Below, piece by piece: positions 1 to 9,460 of a DNA stretch of 64,000 nt. Position 1 is the stretch's first letter. Each line of letters starts with the position of its first letter. The translations under genes and the position numbers were made by a program. The notes below the pieces were generated by a model. It searched no databases. It saw only the letters and a program-made list of their open reading frames with translations, and was not told the DNA's origin. The DNA is from an uncultured Clostridia bacterium (GTDB lineage: Bacteria; Bacillota; Clostridia; TANB77; CAG-508), in NCBI GenBank assembly GCA_944393505.1, contig CALYAK010000010.1, positions 1 to 64,000 on the forward strand, given 5' to 3'.

Positions 1-225
1 ATCTATTTAAAAATTTGCTAATTTTTACATTAGTTTATTTAGCATGCTTAAAATTGCATATTTTCAGATATTTTTGTATTTTTATTTTTTAGAGCATAAA
101 AATATTGAGGCAGAAAACTTTTAGAGTTTTCCACCCCAACAATTGACAATCAGCCTAAATTCACTACAAGTTTCTTTTTATTCTATATTCTGTTATTTCT
201 ATCTAATTCTTAGACTGCTTTTGCG
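1..225. other. AT-rich edge region without a gene
   Basis: No reading frame here looks real. The only structure seen is a short hairpin at about 113-131 (AGAAAACT, loop, AGTTTTC) without a clear T-run on either strand. It lies downstream of the first minus-strand gene and may be the end of an element outside the window. Confidence 0.5.
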
Positions 226-1515
226 TTATTTTTCTTCTAATTCTGGTTCCTGTTTCCTTGTCTTTGTCATTGCATGATATCGATCTATTAGTGCAGAATA
301 GTTGCGAAAGATATAGTCTTTTTCAATTTCTGCTACCTGTAATAAGTATTCGTTGGTTTCTTTTTCATCTGAATCTTTAAACTGTGATTCTTCAATCGCT
401 TTTCTTAGTGAAGCAACTTTTCCATTATCTGCAGTTCCTCCAATTTGGGTAACTTGCCCTAAACTTGCAATTCTAGATGAGAAAAAACTTGAGATTTCAA
501 GAGCATGTGGTGTTTTTTCTTCTAACACATACCTTCGAATTTGCATATCTTTTTTCGCACTTTCTTTTACATATCTTGCTACATCTCTTTCATTTCGAAT
601 CGCCATCATATATTGCATAATACTTGTTTTTCTTTCAGCCTCTGTTTCTCCTGCCCCTATTTTCAATCCTTCAACATCTGCTAATAAAGTATCAACTTGT
701 TCTGAATTTTCCTCTGTTCGTGTTTCTTCGATTTCTGCTTGGATTCTTGTTAAAATTCTCTTTTCCTCTAGTTTTAGATAAGTAGAATACATAATAGCAT
801 CTTCATTTTCAAAGTTTTCTAAATGTTTCACACAAGCAAGTATGGTAGATAAATCTAGTTTTTGTGGATTTTCTTCATTCATATTTTCTAAATTAGCAGC
901 AATAATCATTCCTAAGGGATCTTCTGTCTCTTGTGACTGCATAAAATGAATAATATCTTCTTTGTTTGCTCCCGCCTCTTCCGGTGTTTTGATTTCTCTT
1001 AAAAGATTTAATCGTTCTCCCAATATTTTACCAAAGTCTAACACTTGGCTCTCACTCATCCTACTAATATCTGCAACCATCGGAATCATTTGTTTTAATT
1101 TTTTGTAATCAATCCTTTGACTTGGAAGATAGGAATCCAAGATAACTTCTAATTCCGGTAAATAGGTAAGTCCATAATGCTCTTTTAATGCTTCTAAGCG
1201 GTCTATCGCTTGTTTCTTTTTATAGTTAAGAGAGGTTTCTGTATCGGTATTCATTTGAACAGAATCCAAAACTCTAGTAATTAAATGAACAATATCTTTT
1301 GGCAGAACTTGATCCACTTTTTTATTCATTTCTGCAATTGGAATCAAAGTACCATTGATTTGTATTTTTATAATTCGTTTTGTCTCTTTTCCGTCTTTTT
1401 CTGCATATACATTTAATTTATTTATTGAGTCTGGTTCCTTTTCTTCTTGAACTGGTGCACTTGGTAACTGCTTTTGTTTTCGAAATAAATTTCTAAAAAA
1501 ATCTCGAATCGCCAT
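226..1515 (-). CDS. unknown helical cytoplasmic protein
   Basis: Encodes 429 residues that I do not recognise. There is no signal peptide. The first 18 residues are basic and aromatic (MAIRDFFRNLFRKQKQ), followed by a predicted mostly helical, Glu/Lys-rich chain with likely coiled coil around residues 240-330. No catalytic motif is visible. The ATG has a good ribosome binding site (GAAGGAGAAA). It is the most downstream member of a minus-strand run that includes the cyclophilin gene, but a terminator lies between them, so it is probably transcribed separately. Arg codons are AGA, CGA and CGT, with no CGG. Confidence 0.75.
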   Translation of the reverse strand: MAIRDFFRNLFRKQKQLPSAPVQEEKEPDSINKLNVYAEKDGKETKRIIKIQINGTLIPIAEMNKKVDQVLPKDIVHLITRVLDSVQMNTDTETSLNYKKKQAIDRLEALKEHYGLTYLPELEVILDSYLPSQRIDYKKLKQMIPMVADISRMSESQVLDFGKILGERLNLLREIKTPEEAGANKEDIIHFMQSQETEDPLGMIIAANLENMNEENPQKLDLSTILACVKHLENFENEDAIMYSTYLKLEEKRILTRIQAEIEETRTEENSEQVDTLLADVEGLKIGAGETEAERKTSIMQYMMAIRNERDVARYVKESAKKDMQIRRYVLEEKTPHALEISSFFSSRIASLGQVTQIGGTADNGKVASLRKAIEESQFKDSDEKETNEYLLQVAEIEKDYIFRNYSALIDRYHAMTKTRKQEPELEEK

Positions 1516-1610
1516 AATTGTTTCTCCTTCTCTCTTCTGTATCTTCTTTCATTTTCTTATGTAATTTTTTCATAAGTTTCTTTTCTTTTGCTCCATTCGA
1601 ATACCGCTCA

Positions 1611-1646
1611 CAAAAAGCAAGCTAGCTTTTTATTCATTCTAGCTTG
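1611..1646 (-). terminator. rho-independent terminator after the cyclophilin gene
   Basis: Read on the minus strand: CAAGCTAG, 13-nt loop, CTAGCTTG, then CTTTTTG. It sits 9 nt after the end of the cyclophilin gene. Confidence 0.8.
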
Positions 1647-1654
1647 TTTTTTTC

Positions 1655-2425
1655 TTAATTTCCTGTCGTTGTTGTTGATTGTTGACTTGTTAACCAATTC
1701 AAATAATCAAATGGTTCTAGTGTCGTTGGAAGGCTATATTCCACTCCATAAGTTTCTACACGGATACTTTTAATAACTGGTGGATTTACTGGTTCAGATG
1801 GTGCTGATTCCGAAGAGCCTTCTTCTAAAGGAACTAATTCGGTTTCATTTAATTTGTCTACTACCTCCATCCCTTCAATAACTCGTCCAAAAGCAGCATA
1901 ATTTCCGTCTAAAGTGGTAACCTCATCAAAAGTAATGAAGAATTGTGCTCCTGCCGAGTTATATCCTTCTTCTGCAAGTCCTAAACTCGAATAGTCTAAA
2001 CGAGCCATAGAAATGGTTCCTTTTTCATGTTTTAAGGTATTTCGATAACCATTTGCTAAAAACTCACCTGGAATGCAGTATTCATCATCAGTTCCATCAT
2101 CTTTTAAATCTTTTAATGTTACAGATCCAGTGCCATCTCCATTCACATCTCCACCTTGTGCCATAAATCCTTCAATAATACGGTGGAAGGTTAGTCCATC
2201 ATAATAGCCACGGTTAGCAAGTGTAATAAAGTTTGCAACTGTATTTGGTGCCTGTTCTGGATATAGCTCTAACTTCATCGTTCCATAATCTTCAATTTCG
2301 ATTGTTGCCACTGGATTTTGTACTTTCGTTGTTTGATGTTGATAGATTCCATAACAAGCAAATCCAATTCCTACCAAAACTGCCAAAATTAAAATAACTA
2401 AGATAACTTTTTTGAATATTTCCAT
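1655..2425 (-). CDS. membrane-anchored cyclophilin-type peptidyl-prolyl isomerase
   Basis: Encodes 256 residues. Residues 5-27 form one hydrophobic segment, so the enzyme is probably anchored to the outside of the membrane. Residues 40-200 are a cyclophilin domain with the family signatures FHRIIEGFMAQGGD, AQFFIT and FGRVIEGMEVVDKL. Cyclophilins catalyse cis-trans isomerisation of X-Pro bonds and assist folding of exported proteins. A Ser/Glu/Pro-rich stretch follows at about 200-215, and the C-terminus is Thr-rich. The start has an AAAGGAC binding site. It lies directly downstream of disA with a 36-nt gap, so the two may be co-transcribed. Confidence 0.9.
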   Translation of the reverse strand: MEIFKKVILVILILAVLVGIGFACYGIYQHQTTKVQNPVATIEIEDYGTMKLELYPEQAPNTVANFITLANRGYYDGLTFHRIIEGFMAQGGDVNGDGTGSVTLKDLKDDGTDDEYCIPGEFLANGYRNTLKHEKGTISMARLDYSSLGLAEEGYNSAGAQFFITFDEVTTLDGNYAAFGRVIEGMEVVDKLNETELVPLEEGSSESAPSEPVNPPVIKSIRVETYGVEYSLPTTLEPFDYLNWLTSQQSTTTTGN

Positions 2426-2461
2426 TTTTCTTTTTGTCCTTTCTTTTTCCCCTTTTGTATT

Positions 2462-3538
2462 TTACACCATTAAATTATCAAATACAAATTGTTCTTGCAT
2501 TCTTCTTAACGATTGTTTAATGGTTCTTGCTCTGATTTCTCCAATCCCATCGACATCATCTAGCTGTGGAATGTCAGCAGCTAAGATATGTTGGAAAGAT
2601 TTAAATGATTTTACTAAATTTTCTACGATATTGGATGGCATTCTTGGAATTTTATTCAACACACGATATCCTCTTGTATATACACCAACCTCTTCGTAAT
2701 TATCAAAATCCTGATAACCCAATAGTTTTGCGATCACAACAGCATTCATTAAATCATCATCCGATAAGTTTTGAATTTCTGTTAATACTTTTTCTGCTGT
2801 CTTCTTACGAGATGGAGCAATATAGTCTTTGATAATCAAAAGCTCTTCTTTTTCTAAATCTCCTACTAACTCTTCTAACTGCATATTAAGAAGTCTTCCT
2901 TCTTCTCCTAATTCGTAAATCGCTTTTTCTACTACTTCTGCTATCTTCATAACTTTTTCTGCTCTTTGAATTGCGGTAATGACATTTTCTAATGTAACAA
3001 TATCATTAAATTCATATTCATTCAATAAACTTAATTTACTATCAAATACTTTCTTGTATTTTTCAACGGTTTGTAAAGCTTGATTTGCCCTTGAAATTAC
3101 TTTCGAGCTATCTTCTAAAACATATCTTAAGTTTCCTTTAAACAGTGTAATGACATTTCTCCTTTGTGAAATACTAACAACCAATTCACCTGTTTGTTTT
3201 GCTGTACGTTCTGCTGTACGGTGCCTCGTTCCAGTTTCTGTTGTTGTAATCGTAGAAGATGGGATTAACTGTGTATTGGCATAAAGAATTTTTTTCAAAT
3301 CTGCACTTAATACAATTGCTCCATCCATCTTAGCAAGTTCATAGATTCTTGCAGGTGAATAGTCAATCTCTAGTTTAAATCCTCCATCTACAATTTCCAT
3401 TACTTCTTTTGAATCTCCAATTACAATTAAGCCACCAGTTTTTGCCTTTAATATGTTCTCTAAGCCGTCTCGAATTTGTGTTCCTGGTGCGATCATCTTT
3501 AGAATTTCAACAAATTCATCTTCTTTTCGGATTGCCAA
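2462..3538 (-). CDS. disA: DNA integrity scanning diadenylate cyclase DisA
   Basis: DisA makes cyclic di-AMP from two ATP while scanning DNA for branched structures. The N-terminal DAC domain carries the DGA motif (AKMDGAIVLS) and the GTRHRTAER motif that bind ATP. A helical spine follows, and the C-terminus has a helix-hairpin-helix DNA-binding motif (DDVDGIGEIRARTIK). I place the start at a TTG at 3538 because AGAGGTG lies 6 nt upstream. A GTG three codons earlier would overlap that site. This gives 358 residues, typical for the family. The gene follows radA with 12 nt between them, the conserved radA-disA order of Firmicutes, which implies a shared operon in DNA repair and sporulation checkpoint signalling. 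Confidence 0.95.
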   Translation of the reverse strand: MAIRKEDEFVEILKMIAPGTQIRDGLENILKAKTGGLIVIGDSKEVMEIVDGGFKLEIDYSPARIYELAKMDGAIVLSADLKKILYANTQLIPSSTITTTETGTRHRTAERTAKQTGELVVSISQRRNVITLFKGNLRYVLEDSSKVISRANQALQTVEKYKKVFDSKLSLLNEYEFNDIVTLENVITAIQRAEKVMKIAEVVEKAIYELGEEGRLLNMQLEELVGDLEKEELLIIKDYIAPSRKKTAEKVLTEIQNLSDDDLMNAVVIAKLLGYQDFDNYEEVGVYTRGYRVLNKIPRMPSNIVENLVKSFKSFQHILAADIPQLDDVDGIGEIRARTIKQSLRRMQEQFVFDNLMV

Positions 3539-3550
3539 ACTTTTCACCTC

Positions 3551-4915
3551 TTACTTTAATGAAACAGCCCTCATAGCCTGTTCAATGTCATTTACGCCTA
3601 TTATATCTAATTTATACGTCTCTTTCAATACTTTTTTGTTAATTTCTGGAATGATACATCGTTGAAATCCTAATTTTTCCGCTTCTTTTAGTCTTTTTTC
3701 GATCATATTAACCGCTCTTACTTCGCCGGTTAATCCAACTTCGCCGATTGCTACCGTATCTTTTGGAATACTACGATTCTTGTAACTGGATGCTGCTGCT
3801 AGAATAATTCCTAAGTCAATGGCTGGCTCTGATATTTTTATTCCGCTTACCACATTTAAATAGACATCTTGATTTCCAAGCATCACGCCAGCTCTTTTTT
3901 CTAATACTGCAATTAATAGCGTTAGTCGGTTATAGTCAATTCCATTGGCCATTCTCCTTGGAATTCCAAAAATACTTTGTGTCGTTAAAGATTGCAATTC
4001 AATCAATAATGGCCTGGTTCCTTCAATCGTTGACACAACGACCGATCCTGGCGGATCTTCTTGGTTATCCGAAAGTAAAATAGAAGATGGGTTGGTGATC
4101 TCAACCATTCCTTCATTTTGCATTTCAAACATTCCAACTTCATTGGTTGATCCAAAACGGTTTTTGACGCCTCTTAAAAGACGATACGAAAAATATCGTT
4201 CTCCTTCTAAATATAAAACGGTATCTACCATATGTTCTAATACTCTTGGTCCTGCAATATTTCCTTCTTTAGTCACATGTCCAATAATGATGGTCGTAAT
4301 TTGATTACTTTTACAAATTCGCATAATTCTTGCAGTAATTTCTCTTACCTGACTCACCGTTCCTGCTGCTGATGTAATTTCTTCCGAATACATTGTTTGA
4401 ATCGAATCAATAATCACAAGCTTTGGATTTAATTTTAAAATAGTTTCTTGAATTAAATCAATATCCGTTTCTGCCAAAAACAAAATATCATCATTTTTGA
4501 TCTTTAATCGATCTGCTCTTAGTTTTACTTGCTCTGCAGATTCTTCTCCAGAAACATAAAGAACTTTTCCTTCTCCTTTGATCTTATCGCATATTTGTAA
4601 GATTAAAGTCGATTTTCCGATACCAGGTTCTCCTCCTAATAGGATTAAGGAACCTTTTACCAAACCTCCCCCTAAGACACGATCTAATTCTCCAATTCCT
4701 GTACTGGTTCGTACCGAATCTTTTCCTTGTACTTTATTTAATTCTAATGGTGTTACCGTTTTTGTCTTTTTTTCACCAGTAACAGAATCACTTGTTTTCA
4801 TTACTTTTTCTTCATAAAATGTGTTCCACTGATTACAAGCTGGACATTTCCCTAACCATTTTGCAGATTCATATCCACATTCACTACATACAAATACTGT
4901 TTTTGCTTTTGCCAT
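3551..4915 (-). CDS. radA: DNA repair protein RadA
   Basis: RadA is a RecA-like hexameric helicase that drives branch migration during recombination. Visible parts in order: a four-cysteine zinc finger (CSECGY...GKCPACNQW), a Walker A motif (GEPGIGKSTL), the RadA-specific KNRFGS motif, and a Lon-protease-like C-terminal domain. The start is the ATG at 4915. An AAGGAGG lies just upstream and would be inside the coding sequence if an earlier ATG were used. This gives 454 residues, the usual length. It is the promoter-proximal gene of the radA-disA pair, and a terminator from the gene before it ends just upstream. Confidence 0.96.
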   Translation of the reverse strand: MAKAKTVFVCSECGYESAKWLGKCPACNQWNTFYEEKVMKTSDSVTGEKKTKTVTPLELNKVQGKDSVRTSTGIGELDRVLGGGLVKGSLILLGGEPGIGKSTLILQICDKIKGEGKVLYVSGEESAEQVKLRADRLKIKNDDILFLAETDIDLIQETILKLNPKLVIIDSIQTMYSEEITSAAGTVSQVREITARIMRICKSNQITTIIIGHVTKEGNIAGPRVLEHMVDTVLYLEGERYFSYRLLRGVKNRFGSTNEVGMFEMQNEGMVEITNPSSILLSDNQEDPPGSVVVSTIEGTRPLLIELQSLTTQSIFGIPRRMANGIDYNRLTLLIAVLEKRAGVMLGNQDVYLNVVSGIKISEPAIDLGIILAAASSYKNRSIPKDTVAIGEVGLTGEVRAVNMIEKRLKEAEKLGFQRCIIPEINKKVLKETYKLDIIGVNDIEQAMRAVSLK

Positions 4916-4944
4916 TGTTTCCTCCTTGTTTTCCACATTTTATC

Positions 4945-4984
4945 ACAAAAAGAAAAAAAGTCCTATTTTTTCTTGGACTTTTTT
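4945..4984 (-). terminator. terminator between the Lys/Glu-rich gene and radA
   Basis: Minus-strand hairpin AAAAAAGTCC, 11-nt loop, GGACTTTTTTT, then CTTTTTG. It isolates radA from upstream transcription. Confidence 0.8.
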
Positions 4985-4998
4985 CTTTTTTAAATGGA

Positions 4999-5808
4999 TT
5001 ATTGTAAATTAATATATCCAGATAAATCTGGTAGAGCAATATCTTGATCTGTTACAACATTTTGCTCGATCTTGATTTCTTTATACTCTCCTTCGATTTC
5101 ATCTCTTATAATTAGTTTGGTATCCTTATCTGCCCATACTTTTTCCGTATCGGTAAAAATGAAATAACATTCTTGTCCGTTATATTCTTGTTTCTGAATT
5201 TGGATCTTTCCGAAAAGGACGTCTTGCAACAATTTTGTTTTATTGGTGTTTTCAAATACTTCATAGGTTGCAACCGAACCCACACTACTTACTTCTGCTG
5301 CCGAAGAATCTTTATCTAATTTCATATATTGTTTTAAATCTTTTAGAATGATATAAGCGGATTGATCATCTACACGGATATAGCCTGCATTTCCTAATTG
5401 ATAAATTCCAACTCCATCTTTGTATAGTTTTACTGTTGTGGATTGCGTTTCTCCTCCATATTGAATCGTTACTTTGTAGTTATTTCCTGCATCAAACTCT
5501 GTGTTGCTATCATAGATACTGCATAACAAACTCTATTGGAAAAAAGTACAAATAATGTAAATGGCAAGAAGTAATAAAATGGCAAGAAGAATTGTTTTGA
5601 TTGCAGTTCCAACTTTCGATTTTTTCTTTGCTTTCTTTTCTTTTCCTGGTTTTTCCTCTTTCTTTTTTGCTTCTACTTTGGTTTCTACTTTTTCTGGCTT
5701 GTCCACTCTTTCGAATTTTGCTTCTTTTTCTTTCTTTTCTGTTTTTTCTACTTTTGGTGCCTTTTCTACTGGTTGTTTTGCCTTTTCATTCTTTTGTTTT
5801 TCTTCCAT
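4999..5808 (-). pseudogene. Lys/Glu-rich single-pass membrane protein, interrupted by an in-frame TAG
   Basis: A single reading frame of 270 codons is broken only by a TAG at 5533-5535 (codon 92). The first part has a very long Lys/Glu-rich N-terminus (residues 1-65) followed by a transmembrane segment (TAIKTILLAILLLLAIYII). The part after TAG is 178 codons in the same frame and looks like an intact extracytoplasmic beta-rich domain, so the natural product is probably a type II membrane protein. The only start after the TAG is a TTG without a binding site. No family is recognised. TAG is a normal stop elsewhere here (SufB, DapA), so this is a recent nonsense mutation, a sequencing error or readthrough. 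Confidence 0.7.
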
Positions 5809-5835
5809 TTTTCTTCCTCCTTTTCTTTTCCTTTT

Positions 5836-7779
5836 TTATTTTGAAAATAATAGAACGAACATAGCATGTGACCATCCAAGGCCATTGATCCAAGTTCCTT
5901 TTTTGGTTTCATTATCGACTTGTTCCGCTAAGAATCCTAAATCCGATGCCGTATCAACAACAAATTTAATGCATTCCTCTGCTGCTTTTCGATTTCCAAC
6001 TTTTTGATAGTACATTGCCATCCACAAAGTTGCAATTGGCCAAGGATTTTTTCCTCCCATATAATGATCGGATTCAAAACGAAGATATCCTCCTGTATAG
6101 GTGCGAAGTGTCATATTCATTTTTTCTACTGTATTTAAGACTTTCTTTTCCTTTGGTGAGAATAATTCAAACGGTACAACAACTCCTAAAGTACTAATAT
6201 CGGATTTTTCATCTTTGGTATTTCGTTTTAATACTTTGGTATGTTCATTGTATAAATTATTTTGAATGTATTTCTTGATTTCTTCCTGATATTTTTCCAA
6301 AGAACGTTCTTCTTTTTTCATCGCTTCCAACTTTAGTCGATTGGATTCATAAGATGGTGCTACTACTTGATAGATCTTGATAATTGCTTCGAAAGCTCCA
6401 TAAATACTAGCAAGTGAGTAAAGATGAACACCTTCTTCCATTTCCCATAAATCATAGCTATCTGGAATTTTCTCTTTGCGATCTTTATAATATTCTTCAA
6501 TTTCTTTTTTTACAACATCACTTTCTTCTTGTATATTGCAAATTTGTGCTACATATTTTTTCAAGAAATGGATCGCATTTTCACAAGTTCTTAACATGTC
6601 TTTTAAGAATTTCTCATCCTTTGTGTTTTGATAATGTTCCATAACCCCATAAACGACACTAGCTGTTTCATCAATTTGAAGACCCCAGCAAGGAGCTAAT
6701 CTTCCATCTGTATAGAAACGTTGTTCCCACATTCCATTTTTGCTTTGTGTCATCTTACAGAAATTTTTATAAAACTTATCGGTTTGTTTTTCCATTTTTA
6801 ATTTGTCAAGAGCTCCACAGATATAGATGGCATCTCTTGGCCAACAGTAGGCATACCCACCAGACTGTTCCATTCGATCATCGGATTCAATGGCTGCACT
6901 AATTCCTCCTGTTGTATCATTGATTAAAAGTGCATAAAGCAAAATACTACGATGATAAATCTTTTGGATCTTTTTGGCATATTCGGTATTCACTTCTTTT
7001 AAAGAAAAATTTCCTTTATGTTCTTCCACATATTTGTTCCAATAACGTTTTGCTGTTCCTAACTCTTTTTTTACATCTAACTTTCGAAATTCGGTAATTT
7101 CTTGTTCTAATTGATCGATTTTCTCTTTATCCTTGTATTCATTTACAGAAACAAAAATCGAAATCGTTTTGCTTTCTCCTGGTTTTAATACGCCTACTTT
7201 GTATTTGATACTCGAATCCGTTGACATTCCAATATAGTCTTTTCCACCGATTTCTCCACTCGAAATATTCGAATCGCTTTCATTAATTTGATAACTTTCC
7301 ATTGGATTTTTCGAAAAGATTGCGAAACGATAATCATGGCAGTATTGGATTAAAGCTTGATTTAACTCCATACCGCCTACTTTGTTATTCAAATCAGAAT
7401 GTAATTTTGAATGCACTAATAAATGAATATCTAAATCAATCGAATGATGATTGGTAAACGTATATTGTTTCATTAATAGATTTTCTTTAATAGAAACAAA
7501 ATCAACTTGTTCAATCTCTAAATTAAAATACGTATTTTCAATTTTCGTTACTAAGATATTGGTATCTTCCATATATTTTTGTGAATAGTGGTTATTAATA
7601 TCATCATTTAAATTCACCAAATCGGAATCATTAATCTTGACACCTGTTTTAAAATAGTCAATAAATTGTCTAAAATCCGCTCCTGGATAAATCATTCTTA
7701 ATAGTTCTCCAGTTTTTGAAAAGGTTGCGATTAGTTTTTTATTTCCGATGATTGCATCATTAAAAAATTTATTTGTCAT
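5836..7779 (-). CDS. glycoside hydrolase family 15 (glucoamylase-like)
   Basis: Encodes 647 residues with no signal peptide, so it acts in the cytoplasm, probably on alpha-glucan oligosaccharides or trehalose. An N-terminal beta-sandwich domain (about 1-250) is followed by an (alpha/alpha)6 barrel. Family signatures are YCWPRDAIYICGAL, DLWEMEEGVH (likely general acid Glu), GFLAEQVD (likely general base Glu) and GLGWSHAMF near the end. The GAGGGAG binding site precedes ATG by 8 nt. It is followed by the Lys/Glu-rich gene and preceded by the beta-CASP nuclease gene with a 14-nt gap, suggesting one transcript. Exact substrate cannot be told from sequence. Confidence 0.88.
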   Translation of the reverse strand: MTNKFFNDAIIGNKKLIATFSKTGELLRMIYPGADFRQFIDYFKTGVKINDSDLVNLNDDINNHYSQKYMEDTNILVTKIENTYFNLEIEQVDFVSIKENLLMKQYTFTNHHSIDLDIHLLVHSKLHSDLNNKVGGMELNQALIQYCHDYRFAIFSKNPMESYQINESDSNISSGEIGGKDYIGMSTDSSIKYKVGVLKPGESKTISIFVSVNEYKDKEKIDQLEQEITEFRKLDVKKELGTAKRYWNKYVEEHKGNFSLKEVNTEYAKKIQKIYHRSILLYALLINDTTGGISAAIESDDRMEQSGGYAYCWPRDAIYICGALDKLKMEKQTDKFYKNFCKMTQSKNGMWEQRFYTDGRLAPCWGLQIDETASVVYGVMEHYQNTKDEKFLKDMLRTCENAIHFLKKYVAQICNIQEESDVVKKEIEEYYKDRKEKIPDSYDLWEMEEGVHLYSLASIYGAFEAIIKIYQVVAPSYESNRLKLEAMKKEERSLEKYQEEIKKYIQNNLYNEHTKVLKRNTKDEKSDISTLGVVVPFELFSPKEKKVLNTVEKMNMTLRTYTGGYLRFESDHYMGGKNPWPIATLWMAMYYQKVGNRKAAEECIKFVVDTASDLGFLAEQVDNETKKGTWINGLGWSHAMFVLLFSK

Positions 7780-7793
7780 GAGTAAACTCCCTC

Positions 7794-9446
7794 TTATTTG
7801 TTTTCTACAATTTTTACAATTTGTGCCTCTAATTCTTTTAATCGTTCTCTGATCTTTTCAATGTCTTCTTCTTTGGCATCTTCATTTAAATAGTCTTCCT
7901 TTAAGATCAATTCCATATCTTCTAATTCTTCTTTTAAAGTATTAACGCGGTCAATTACTTCTAGGCGCAAGAAGCGATTTGGATTACGATTTTTCATTCG
8001 ATTACTTACATGTAAACGATCATTTAATTCATACTCTTCTCCATATTCCGGTATGGTTACATCAATTTCTTCAATTTCTTCTAAGATTTTTTGTTTTAAT
8101 TCAATTTCTGATTCTTCTTCTCCATGAACTAAAAAAATGTGTTTTGGTTTCTTTTGAAAAGCTTTCACAAAATTTAAAAGTTGTTTCTGATCTGCATGGC
8201 CAGAATATCCTTCAATATATTCAATTTGTGCTTTCACTGCAATATCTTCACCGAAAATCTTAATATTTTTTTGTCCATCGACAATTCTTCTACCTAATGT
8301 TCCAGGTGCTTGATAACCAACAAATAGAATGGTATTGATTGGATTCCAAATATTATGTTTTAAATGATGTTTAATACGACCAACATCACACATACCACTA
8401 GCTGATATGATAATGGCAGATTGATTCATCATATTTAATTCTTTCGATTCTTCTGCTGTTCTTGTAAATTTCAAGCCATCAAATTCAAGTGGATTATCTC
8501 CTCTTTTGATTAACATTTGTGTTTCGTCATCAAATAAGTTCATGTTTTCTTTAAATACTTCTGTTGCAGAAATAGCAAGAGGACTATCTACATAAACTGG
8601 AACGCGCATTAATTTTTCATACTTTTTCAAAAAAGCTTCATCATCTGTTTTTTCTTTGATACAGTTTAATTCATACAAGATCTCTTGTGTTCTTCCGACT
8701 GCAAAGGATGGAATCACAACCGTACCTCCTCGATCAATCGTCTCGGAAACGATGTCTAGAAAGATCTCTGCTTTCTCATTGTTTCGCATATGTAAACGAT
8801 TTCCATAAGTGGATTCCATAATTAGATAATCTGCATCCGCAATGGTAGAAGGAGATGCTAAAAGTGGAATATCATCATTTCCTAAATCTCCTGTAAAAAC
8901 AATTTTTTCTTCTTTTCCGTTTTCTTTAATCCAGATTTCAATAATTGCAGATCCAAGCATATGGCCAGCATCATTAAAACGAACCTTGATATTCTCATCG
9001 ATTGGAACGATCTCATCATAATTTACTCTTTCAAAAGCTTGCAAACATTTTAATGCATCTTCTGCGGTATAAAGTGGTGGTAAAGGATCTTTTCCATCAC
9101 GAATTCTTTTTCGATTTCTCCATTCAATTTCCATTTCTTGAATGTGTCCACTATCTGGAAGCATAATTTCACATAAATCACAAGTAGCTTTTGTTGCGAT
9201 AATTGGTTTTCGGAATCCTTCATTAAATAACTTTGGAATTCTTCCTGAATGGTCAATATGTGCATGGGTTAGTAGAACAAAATCAATCGTATCAACATCA
9301 AAAGCAAAAGGATCTGCATTTTCTAACTCTTCTGCTGCTTGCCCTTGATACATTCCACAATCCACTAAAAATTTTTTTCCTGCTGCTTCCACTAGGAAAT
9401 TCGATCCTGTTACTGTTTTGGCAGCTCCTAAAAAAGTAATCTTCAT
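7794..9446 (-). CDS. beta-CASP metallo-beta-lactamase RNase
   Basis: Encodes 550 residues. The N-terminal metallo-beta-lactamase domain has the zinc-binding HAHIDHSGRIP motif. A beta-CASP insertion and an RMMBL-like segment (GYSGHADQ, then FLVHGEEE) follow, placing it in the Ysh1/CPSF-type RNA-processing exonuclease family. A Glu-rich helical tail of about 60 residues ends the protein. The likely role is cytoplasmic RNA maturation or decay. It is distinct from RNase J, which has a different C-terminal domain. A good AAAGGA site precedes the ATG. It follows the frameshifted coiled-coil gene by 14 nt. Confidence 0.88.
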   Translation of the reverse strand: MKITFLGAAKTVTGSNFLVEAAGKKFLVDCGMYQGQAAEELENADPFAFDVDTIDFVLLTHAHIDHSGRIPKLFNEGFRKPIIATKATCDLCEIMLPDSGHIQEMEIEWRNRKRIRDGKDPLPPLYTAEDALKCLQAFERVNYDEIVPIDENIKVRFNDAGHMLGSAIIEIWIKENGKEEKIVFTGDLGNDDIPLLASPSTIADADYLIMESTYGNRLHMRNNEKAEIFLDIVSETIDRGGTVVIPSFAVGRTQEILYELNCIKEKTDDEAFLKKYEKLMRVPVYVDSPLAISATEVFKENMNLFDDETQMLIKRGDNPLEFDGLKFTRTAEESKELNMMNQSAIIISASGMCDVGRIKHHLKHNIWNPINTILFVGYQAPGTLGRRIVDGQKNIKIFGEDIAVKAQIEYIEGYSGHADQKQLLNFVKAFQKKPKHIFLVHGEEESEIELKQKILEEIEEIDVTIPEYGEEYELNDRLHVSNRMKNRNPNRFLRLEVIDRVNTLKEELEDMELILKEDYLNEDAKEEDIEKIRERLKELEAQIVKIVENK

Positions 9447-9460
9447 ATGTTTTCCTTTCT

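Noticed and set aside
113-131. Small hairpin near the window start as a terminator
   Set aside because: No T-run follows on either strand.
5601-6007. Phe/Ser-rich ORFs on the plus strand opposite the Lys/Glu-rich gene
   Set aside because: They are the complement of Lys/Glu codons and have no start signals.
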